Below are positions 14,705 to 20,353 of a DNA stretch of 20,353 nucleotides, one piece after another; within the stretch, counting starts at the first letter, position 1, and each line of letters opens with the position of its first letter. Source of the DNA: DATKZB01 sp035528235 (lineage in GTDB: Bacteria; Planctomycetota; Phycisphaerae; FEN-1346). The position numbers and the translations under genes are program-made. The DNA lies in NCBI GenBank assembly GCA_035528235.1, contig DATKZB010000225.1:1-20353 (forward strand), written 5' to 3'. The notes beneath the pieces are model-generated. The model was not told the origin of the DNA and searched no databases. It saw nothing but the letters and a program-made list of their open reading frames with translations.

Positions 14705-15886
14705 TCACGGAAACCGGACGCGGCATCCGCGGCGGAGGACGTCGGCCGGGTACAGCGTGCCCCGCCAGACCACGCCGCCGCGATACCACCCCAGCAACCC
14801 CGCCCGGAGGAACGCCCACGCGTTCGGGAGGGCGACCAGCGGGCCGAGCAGCCCCGGCAGCATCCCGGCCCCGGCCCATCGTGTCAGGAGCACCGTCGAG
14901 GCCACGAATAGGCCGAAGACGACCACACCGCCGCAGCCGATGACCCGCGTCGGCCCGAAGAAGAGCGGCACCAGTGCCGCCAGGGGCGCCGTCTCCATCG
15001 CCAGCATGATGGCGGCCGCCACGGCGATGCGCCAGAGGCGGCAGCCGGAGGCCGAGGCGAACGCCTTCTCGGCCCCCCGGGTGGCGTCGGCCAGCGTCCG
15101 GTACCAGTGGAGGCCCACTTGGCCGAAGGCCGCCACCACGCCGCAACGCGCCCCGGACCGTTTCATCATCATGCCCAGGCCCATGTCGTCGGCCACCTCC
15201 ATGCGGAGCCACTCGAAGCCGCCGGCGGCCTCGAAGGCCCGCCGCCGGACCAGGTTGAACGCCCCCACGCCCATGAACGCCCGTGACTCTGGCGACCTCA
15301 CCGCCCAAGGCCGGACCGCCGCCAGGAACTGTCGGATGAACGACGCAATCGTCGCGTTGACGAGTAGCCCCGCCGGCCACAGCGACGGCAGCGCCACCAG
15401 GTGGTCGAGGCCTCGGGCCTCGGCCCAGGCCACCGCCCGGCGGAGCGTCGCCGGCTCGAAGTGCACGTCGGCGTCGGTCAGAAGCAGGTAATCGCCGCGG
15501 GCCTGCTGGGCGCCGCGGTTCATGGCGTTGACCTTGCCGAGCCAGCCCTCGGGCAACCCCGTGAGGTGAACGGCCTTGACCCGCTCGTCCGATGCGGCCA
15601 GGCGGTCGATGATGGCGCCCGTCGAGTCGGTTGAGCGGTCGTCGACGAGGAGGATCTCCAGGTTGGGGTAGTCCTGGGCCATCAGCGTCCGGGCGGCGGC
15701 CTCGATGGTCTCGGCCTCGTTGCAGGCGGGCACGATGACCGACAGGGGCGGCCAGACCTCGGGCGGCGGGGTGTCGGTCAGCCGCGGGACACCGCGACGC
15801 ATCCGCACCGCGGCGTACGCCATCCGCAGCCAGTACAGAATCGCCAGCGCCGTGTAGATGGTCAGCAGGACGTGGATGGCCGTCAT
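14705..15886 (-). CDS. Membrane glycosyltransferase, GT2 family (HpnB/CrtQ-like)
   Basis: The 393-residue protein has an N-terminal membrane helix (about 4-25), a cytoplasmic GT-A domain and three or four C-terminal helices (about 285-365). The catalytic domain shows LSVIVPACNEAETI (48-61), LLVDDRSTDST (79-89), LPEGWLGKVNAMNRGA (111-126), the DXD motif TDADVHF (137-143), FMGVGAFNLVRRRAFEAAGGF (204-224) and VADDMGLGMMMKRSG (231-245). It would transfer a sugar from a nucleotide donor to a lipid or membrane-bound acceptor; donor and acceptor are unknown. The LPEGWLGK and membrane layout resemble hopanoid- and carotenoid-associated transferases (HpnB, CrtQ), but no such pathway genes are near. 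It is third in a minus-strand unit, 39 bases after the zinc-ribbon gene. The ATG at 15886 lacks a strong ribosome site. Confidence 0.8.
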   Translation of the reverse strand: MTAIHVLLTIYTALAILYWLRMAYAAVRMRRGVPRLTDTPPPEVWPPLSVIVPACNEAETIEAAARTLMAQDYPNLEILLVDDRSTDSTGAIIDRLAASDERVKAVHLTGLPEGWLGKVNAMNRGAQQARGDYLLLTDADVHFEPATLRRAVAWAEARGLDHLVALPSLWPAGLLVNATIASFIRQFLAAVRPWAVRSPESRAFMGVGAFNLVRRRAFEAAGGFEWLRMEVADDMGLGMMMKRSGARCGVVAAFGQVGLHWYRTLADATRGAEKAFASASGCRLWRIAVAAAIMLAMETAPLAALVPLFFGPTRVIGCGGVVVFGLFVASTVLLTRWAGAGMLPGLLGPLVALPNAWAFLRAGLLGWYRGGVVWRGTLYPADVLRRGCRVRFP

Positions 15887-15925
15887 GGCGGGTTCCCGTT
15901 GCCGGGCGGCCGGGCGGCCGCGGCG

Positions 15926-16675
15926 CTAACGGTCGTTGCGGGGCGGCTGGCCGGTCGTCCGATACGTCGCGAACACCTCGGGGCCCGTGCGCGTGACGAT
16001 GAAGGTCTCGCGGCGGCCGTCGCGCCAGTCGCGCACGAGGTCCAGCCGGTACCGCATCCGGTAGTCCTTTCGGACGGGCCCGAGCCAGGCGGCCTTGGCG
16101 TCGAGGCCGTCGGGCGCGGCCAGCCAGAAGGCGAGGGCGTCGGCCAGGGCCTCGTCGCGTGTTCGGTTGCCGCGGAAGTCGGCGGCGCCGTCGGGTCCCT
16201 GGTCGTCATCGGGCCGCCAGCGTTCGACGCGCATGATGATGGCGGCGCTGACGGCCGGCAGTTCTTTCATGACGGCCGCCAACCGGTCGGCGCCCGTCAG
16301 GTTGGTCGGGACGACGATGCCGTCCACGTAGGGCAGGTCGGCGTGCTCGCCGCACAGGTAGAACGTGGCCCGCCGGGCGGGACGGCCATCGGCGTCGATC
16401 CACTTGCTGTGCCGATGCCAAGCCACGTCGGCCTCGGCCGCGCCGCACGCCAGGCACACCTGCCGGACGATGGGCTCGTCGTTTTCGAACACGTTCGGCG
16501 CGAGCAGGGCCAGCCGTTCGCGGAAGTCGCGGTCGTGTCCGGTCACGCAATCGTCGCAGACGCGGACGCCGAGCCACGGCCAGAACCCGATCATCGACCG
16601 GTACTCCGGAATAGCCAGCCGCCGATGGAGTTGCCGGCCCCGGCATGGTTTCTTGCAGACGTCGCACACGGCCAT
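15926..16675 (-). CDS. Cys-rich protein with two zinc-ribbon-like sites, unknown function
   Basis: The 249-residue protein is soluble with no signal peptide. Two four-ligand sets are visible in the N-terminal half: CDVC at 4-7 with CDDC at 40-43, and CLAC at 74-77 with C108 and H111. Each looks like a treble-clef or ribbon zinc site. The second half (about 115-249) has VDGIVVPTNLTGADRLAAVM, a WLGPVRKDYRMRYRLDLVRDW segment and an FIVTRTGPEVFATYRTT end, and may be a separate alpha/beta domain. I do not recognise the family. The start at 16675 has a strong GAGGAGGGG ribosome site. It lies between the GDT1 fragment and the glycosyltransferase in one unit and could be a partner or regulator; that is only positional. 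Confidence 0.7.
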   Translation of the reverse strand: MAVCDVCKKPCRGRQLHRRLAIPEYRSMIGFWPWLGVRVCDDCVTGHDRDFRERLALLAPNVFENDEPIVRQVCLACGAAEADVAWHRHSKWIDADGRPARRATFYLCGEHADLPYVDGIVVPTNLTGADRLAAVMKELPAVSAAIIMRVERWRPDDDQGPDGAADFRGNRTRDEALADALAFWLAAPDGLDAKAAWLGPVRKDYRMRYRLDLVRDWRDGRRETFIVTRTGPEVFATYRTTGQPPRNDR

Positions 16676-16705
16676 CCGCCCCTCCTCCTCGAAGAGGTTG
16701 TGAAC

Positions 16706-16804
16706 CTACGGCTTCGTGAACAGCAGGACGCTCAACTGGGTCTTGTCGCCAAGTTCGGCCAGAAAAACGATGGCGAACGTGGCCAGGACGGTCTTGAGGC
16801 TCAT
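16706..16804 (-). pseudogene. 32-residue GDT1/TMEM165 (UPF0016)-like fragment
   Basis: An ATG at 16804, seven bases after GGGAG, opens a 32-codon frame ending TAG at 16706. It encodes one hydrophobic helix with FLAELGDKTQL (residues 14-24) followed by SVLLFTKP. E-x-G-D-K-T is the signature of the GDT1 family of Mn2+/Ca2+ transporters, whose members have two such motifs or, as half-size forms, about 90 residues with one motif. Everything after the first helix is missing. The ribosome site and the promoter just upstream (16837-16865) are intact. It is either a truncated remnant now serving as an operon leader or a real microprotein. Confidence 0.55.
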
Positions 16805-16836
16805 GGCAGACTCCCGGATCGGCCAAAGGGCCGTCT

Positions 16837-16865
16837 AGGATAATGGCGGGGGCGGCTCGTCTCAA
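16837..16865 (-). promoter_or_regulatory. Promoter of the GDT1 fragment-zinc ribbon-glycosyltransferase unit
   Basis: On the minus strand TTGAGA (16865-16860), a 17-base spacer and TATCCT (16842-16837). The expected start is near 16830, about 25 bases before the small frame. Confidence 0.55.
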
Positions 16866-17034
16866 TCAGAAAGTGGCCCGGCGGGTGATGGCGCTGTGGC
16901 GCCCAGGCCGGGCTGCGTGCGGCCGCGGGCAATTCGCCGTCAGTTCTCCGACCCGAACGGCCGATATTCTCCACAGACGCGGTCCGCTGCATGCGGTGTA
17001 CAGGCGGTCTTCCCCTACCACGGATGTCCCGATC

Positions 17035-18633
17035 GTGCCGCTTCCAGGCCAGGACGAGGGTTCGCGCTTCCTCCGGCATCTGATGGAGGGTCTGTCGGCG
17101 TCCCTGCGGCGTCGTGCGGCTGCCTCGGCGGCCCTCTGGGCGACCGCGACCGTCCTGGCGGCGCTTGCCATTCTCCTGTTGGCCGGGGCGGCCCTGCGGC
17201 TGTCGGCGTCGGTTTGGCCGGCGGTTTGGGTAGTTGCCGGGTCGGCTGGCGTAGCGGCCGTGGGTGTGGCGGCCTTGAGGGCGTGGCGGCGGAGGCCGTC
17301 GCCGGAGTACGTGGCTCGGGTCGTCGAGTCGCAGCGGCCGGAACTGAAGTGTGCGCTCGTCACGTTTGCCGAACTGGTGTCCGATCCGTCGGCCGACGCC
17401 TCGCTACGGGCCGCCGTGGCGCGCCGGGCCGCGGTCGTCCTGGCCCGCGACGGCCCCGCGACGTTCCTGCCGCCGTTCGACGTCCGGCGTCCGGCCCTGG
17501 CCGTGGCGGGGGCCTTCATGCTGTTGGGTGCGACGCTGTGGCTCTTCCAGGGCACGCTCATCCGGCCGTGGACCTCCGCCGCACAGGCCGGTGTGCTGAG
17601 CGGTGAAACGCGGCCCGGCGGCGATGCGCCCGGGCCGGTCGGCTCGGACTCGTCCGTCGGTGCCGAGGACGTCGCCCAACGCCCGTCCGCCGTCGCGGCT
17701 GCCGTGCCGGAGACGCCCGCCCCCGCCGTCCCGCACGCCGCGCAGGACGCTGAAGCAGCCGCCGCGAAGGCCCTGGCCTCCGCGTTGCGGGCCGACGCCC
17801 GGATGTTCGAGCGTCTCGCGGCCGCCATCGGCGCCGATCGTCCCGTGGCGGGCGCGGCGGGAAGTCGGCCGGGCGATGGTCCTGCCGGCAGCGGCCGTGC
17901 CGTGGGCAGCGCCGGTCCTCCCGGCAAGGGGACGAATGGCGCGTCGGCCGCCGCCGGCGACGGCCAAGACCTTTCCCGTCGGACCCGCACCGGCGGCGGT
18001 GCCGCCGGGGATGAGACTGTGTCGCGCGGCAACTCGGTCGGCCGCAGCGCCGACGATGCCAAGACGCCCGACCCGTCCAACGACGCCGCTGCGGTGGCGG
18101 GCGGGGGTCTGCGGAGCACGGGCGGGGCAGGGGCCGCGAGACGGCCGCATCAGCCGGCCGCGGACCCGCCGCTGCTGGACCGCGAGCCGAGCGACCAGTT
18201 TCTGGAGAACGCCCTTGACGCCATGCGGCGCGCGCGGCGATTAATAGAGGAGGCCGACCGCCGGCTCCGCGAGGGCGAGGTCACGGATGCCTTCCTGGGC
18301 CGGATGGGCCTGGGCAACGCCGAGTTCCGCCGTTTTGTCGTCGCGTGGGACCGGCGGCTGGTGGCCGCCGGCGCCGGCCCGGACGTGGCACCGCAGCCCT
18401 CTGGCGCCGAGATGGCGACGGGCGACGAGACCAGCGAAGTGCTCCGCCCGTCGGGCGGAAGCGATGCCCGGCCGATCGTCGGTCCTGTCGATGCCGGTCC
18501 CGGCGGACGCAAGGGCGTGGTCGAGAGCGCGGCAGCGCGGGTCAGTCCGCGTCTGCGGCCGGCCGTGGACGCCTACTTCGAGACGGTCGGCGCGCTGACC
18601 GAGGAGCCGGACCGAAGGGACGCCCCGAGATGA
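17035..18633 (+). CDS. Membrane protein with long Ala/Gly/Pro-rich linker, unknown function
   Basis: From a GTG at 17035 the product has 532 residues. After an amphipathic N-terminus (RFLRHLMEGLSASLRRRAAA, 11-30) come two membrane helices (34-56, 62-83), a conserved-looking cytoplasmic segment (RRRPSPEYVARVVESQRPEL, 86-105) and a third helix (154-172). A low-complexity Ala/Gly/Pro/Asp linker of about 250 residues follows. Near the C-terminus is a charged helical part, FLENALDAMRRARRLIEEADRRLREGE, then FLGRMGLGNAEFRRFVVAWDRRL. Planctomycete membrane proteins near MoxR/DUF58 operons share this layout, as I remember, but no such operon is here. The start is uncertain: the frame is open from 16843, where the sequence overlaps the divergent promoter and looks non-coding, and an ATG at 17083 is the alternative. 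Its stop overlaps the next start (ATGA). Confidence 0.65.
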   Translation: MPLPGQDEGSRFLRHLMEGLSASLRRRAAASAALWATATVLAALAILLLAGAALRLSASVWPAVWVVAGSAGVAAVGVAALRAWRRRPSPEYVARVVESQRPELKCALVTFAELVSDPSADASLRAAVARRAAVVLARDGPATFLPPFDVRRPALAVAGAFMLLGATLWLFQGTLIRPWTSAAQAGVLSGETRPGGDAPGPVGSDSSVGAEDVAQRPSAVAAAVPETPAPAVPHAAQDAEAAAAKALASALRADARMFERLAAAIGADRPVAGAAGSRPGDGPAGSGRAVGSAGPPGKGTNGASAAAGDGQDLSRRTRTGGGAAGDETVSRGNSVGRSADDAKTPDPSNDAAAVAGGGLRSTGGAGAARRPHQPAADPPLLDREPSDQFLENALDAMRRARRLIEEADRRLREGEVTDAFLGRMGLGNAEFRRFVVAWDRRLVAAGAGPDVAPQPSGAEMATGDETSEVLRPSGGSDARPIVGPVDAGPGGRKGVVESAAARVSPRLRPAVDAYFETVGALTEEPDRRDAPR

Positions 18634-18899
18634 AACCCGACGCCCGGCAGCGTGAGGCCCTCGACGACCTGTCCCGCGAGTCGGACCGCATCGTCAATCT
18701 CATCCTGCACACCGGCCTGCCGCGCGTCGACATCGAGGTCCAGATCCAGAACTTCCGCGCCAAGTGCCTGCGCCGTTACCCCGACGGCGACGCGCTCTTC
18801 GAGATGATCTACGCCAGCCGGTTCCGCCGCATCCTCGAGCAGTGGGGCGATGAGCGGCCCGAGACCGACGACATTACCCGCTCGGCGTGGGGCGAGTAG
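18630..18899 (+). CDS. Short conserved-looking protein, unknown function
   Basis: The 89-residue, acidic and charged protein is predicted to be helical. It reads MKPDARQREALDDLSRESDR at the start, then IVNLILHTGLPRVDIEVQIQ and NFRAKCLRRYPDGDALFEMI, and ends in RFRRILEQW. It has no signal peptide or membrane helix. Its ATG overlaps the stop of the preceding gene as ATGA, which implies translational coupling and roughly equal production with the membrane protein; the two may interact. Clean codon phase in a frame with no shadow advantage supports a real gene. I do not recognise the family. Confidence 0.7.
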   Translation: MKPDARQREALDDLSRESDRIVNLILHTGLPRVDIEVQIQNFRAKCLRRYPDGDALFEMIYASRFRRILEQWGDERPETDDITRSAWGE

Positions 18900-18918
18900 C
18901 GGGCCCTGCGCGCGCCGG

Positions 18919-18938
18919 CCGGCTACGGCGCTAGCCGG
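18919..18938. terminator. Palindrome between convergent genes
   Basis: CCGGCTA (18919-18925) and TAGCCGG (18932-18938) pair around a 6-base loop. It overlaps the stop codon of the dsbD-like gene and follows the plus-strand gene by 19 bases. There is no T-run on either side. Confidence 0.35.
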
Positions 18939-20353
18939 GCGGCCTCGCGGATTGCCTCGATGAACTCGGCCGCGTCGGGCGGCTCGCGGTAGGCCTTGAC
19001 GACCCTGCCGTCGCGTCCCAGGAGGATGACGGCCGGCGGATTCGTGCCGCGATACTTCTCGCAGAGGTCCCGTTTCGCGCCGTCGGGCGGCCGGGTCACG
19101 TCGACGAAGAGGCGCGCGAGGGCCGCGCTCGCCTCGACCACGGCCGGGTCGGCGAAGATACGGGCCTTCCAGACCCGGCACTCGGGGCACCAGTCGGCGC
19201 CGAAGTAGAGGAGGACGGGCCGGCGGTCGGCGGCGGCCTTCTCGATGGCGCCCTCCTGCCACGGGGTCCATTCGACGTGCGGCCCGGCGGCGGGGGAGGC
19301 CGGGCCCGGCGACGCGTCTTCCGCGGCGGGCGCGTACGCCACGTAAGTCGCTACGCCGCCGACGAGCAGCAGCGCGGCCACGACGAGGCGAACCGCCCAG
19401 AACCGTATTGTGAACGGCCGCCGCGAAAGCCCTTCGAGCAGGCCCAGGAAGACGGCCGCAAAGATGAACAGGCCCAGTACCATCGGCCAGAATAGCGCCG
19501 CCGCCACGTACGGCTGGACGAAGTAGAGGATCAGCCCGGCCAAGCCCAGGCCCAGCAGCCGTTTCGTCCAGATGAGCCAGCCGCCCCCGCGCGGGAACCG
19601 GTTGATGAGGCCCGTGAACGTGCCCAGGAAGACGTACGGCAGCCCCAGGCCCAGGCCCGTCACGAAGAACGAGACGGCCCCCAGCATCACCGACCGCGTC
19701 GTCGCGACGAAGGCGATGAGTGCAATCAGGAACGGTCCGACGCACGGCGCGGCAATCGCGCCCATGACCATGCCCATGAAGGCGGCACCCAGCAGGCCGC
19801 GCCGCGCCCCCAACCTGCCCATGGCGCCCGACGGCAACTGAATCTCGAACGCCCCGAACGCGCTCGCCATCATCACGGCCATCACCGTTACGATGCCCAG
19901 CACGCCCCACGGGCTCTGGAGCACCAGGCCCACACTCCGGCCCGCCAGCGCCGCCAGCACGCCCACCACCGTGAAGGTCGTGGCCAGCCCGAGGGCATAC
20001 GCGATGGCCGGCGGCAGGACCTTCAGCGGGCGCGGCTCGCCCTGCTGGGCGAAGACGTTCATCGTCACGGGGATGAGCGGGAAGACGCACGGCGTCAGGT
20101 TCAGCGCCAGGCCCGCCAGGAACAAGAGGCCCAGGTACGCGAGGATGCCCTGCTCGTACCAGGAGGCGACGTCCGACTCGCCCTCGAAGCGGATGGGCTG
20201 TTCCGCGGCGGGCCCTGCCGCCGTCGGCTGACCGGACTCGGCGAAGACGTCGACGTTGGCGGCCGGCGCCGGCGCGGCGGCCTCGACGACGCGGGTGGGC
20301 ACCTCGATGGCGCGCTCGCCCGGCTGGTAACACGTGGCGGCGTCGCAGCCCTG
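18923..20353 (-). CDS. dsbD: Thiol:disulfide interchange protein DsbD, N-terminus beyond the window
   Basis: The frame is open to the window edge, so 476 residues of the C-terminal part are visible. DsbD passes electrons from cytoplasmic thioredoxin across the membrane to reduce periplasmic disulfides. The first visible residues, QGCDAATCYQPGERAIEV, match the end of the N-terminal periplasmic domain with its Cys pair (Cys3 and Cys8 of the fragment). The eight-helix membrane domain carries the two redox Cys in LNLTPCVFPLIP (Cys89) and GAIAAPCVGPFL (Cys204). The C-terminal thioredoxin-like domain has GADWCPECRVWK (Cys389, Cys392) and the cis-Pro in NPPAVILL. CPEC replaces the more common CVPC/CVAC, which may shift its redox potential. 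A GTG at 20302 should not be taken as the start. It converges with the gene at 18630. Confidence 0.9.
   Translation of the reverse strand, partial: QGCDAATCYQPGERAIEVPTRVVEAAAPAPAANVDVFAESGQPTAAGPAAEQPIRFEGESDVASWYEQGILAYLGLLFLAGLALNLTPCVFPLIPVTMNVFAQQGEPRPLKVLPPAIAYALGLATTFTVVGVLAALAGRSVGLVLQSPWGVLGIVTVMAVMMASAFGAFEIQLPSGAMGRLGARRGLLGAAFMGMVMGAIAAPCVGPFLIALIAFVATTRSVMLGAVSFFVTGLGLGLPYVFLGTFTGLINRFPRGGGWLIWTKRLLGLGLAGLILYFVQPYVAAALFWPMVLGLFIFAAVFLGLLEGLSRRPFTIRFWAVRLVVAALLLVGGVATYVAYAPAAEDASPGPASPAAGPHVEWTPWQEGAIEKAAADRRPVLLYFGADWCPECRVWKARIFADPAVVEASAALARLFVDVTRPPDGAKRDLCEKYRGTNPPAVILLGRDGRVVKAYREPPDAAEFIEAIREAARLAP

Noticed and set aside
16843..17034. N-terminal 64 codons of the longest frame for the gene at 17035
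   Set aside because: Overlaps the divergent minus-strand promoter, shows no membrane or conserved pattern, and has no ribosome site at its ATG.

Overview
This is a GC-rich window (about 20.4 kb) that looks like the chromosome of a member of the Planctomycetota, probably a Phycisphaerae-type lineage. The pointers are four exported PEP-CTERM proteins ending in PEPAT..L.L(M/V)G-type tails with Arg/Lys-rich ends, a Gly/Pro-rich exported protein of a type I associate with planctomycetes, short conserved proteins of no known function, and a uroporphyrinogen-decarboxylase-like (URO-D) protein of the kind abundant in that phylum. This placement is inference from gene content; there is no rRNA marker in the window. 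I see no tRNA, rRNA, CRISPR array, insertion sequence or phage gene.

Layout. 1-2055 (+): the 3' end of a Gly-rich protein, a frameshifted gene with HEAT-like repeats, and a small secreted protein with its own good sigma-70-type promoter. 2256-4912 (+): a two-gene unit of an L-fuculokinase-like sugar kinase and a URO-D/methyltransferase-like protein. 5170-9497 (+): four PEP-CTERM surface proteins in three transcription units. Three promoters share a 16-bp spacer, two units have long, hairpin-rich leaders, and intrinsic terminators follow. The last two proteins are tandem paralogues. 9578-10078 (+): an ArgA-like N-acetyltransferase that looks leaderless. 10118-14092 (-): a cofH-like radical SAM gene, gpsA, a small SHOCT-type membrane protein and clpX, read in that order from a promoter at 14064-14092. 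14093-14704: about 600 bases without a gene but full of hairpins, phased T-tracts and a 150-bp element bounded by 22-bp inverted repeats. 14705-16865 (-): a three-gene unit of a 32-residue GDT1-like fragment, a double zinc-ribbon-like protein and a membrane glycosyltransferase. 17035-18899 (+): a membrane protein translationally coupled to an 89-residue protein, both of unknown role. 18923-20353 (-): a DsbD-type thiol:disulfide interchange protein cut by the window edge.

How the genes fit together. The PEP-CTERM proteins should be exported by Sec and anchored or sorted by an exosortase, which is not encoded here. The fuculokinase pair suggests use of fucose or a similar deoxy-sugar, common in planctomycetes that degrade algal polysaccharides. 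clpX, gpsA and dsbD are housekeeping. The most unusual material is non-coding: the 150-bp inverted-repeat element, the structured leaders of the PEP-CTERM genes, and the matching promoters. Among proteins, the URO-D homologue lacking the usual His-x-Cys metal site next to a sugar kinase, and the GDT1 fragment heading an operon, deserve a second look. I did not find a clear complete new defence or metabolic system.
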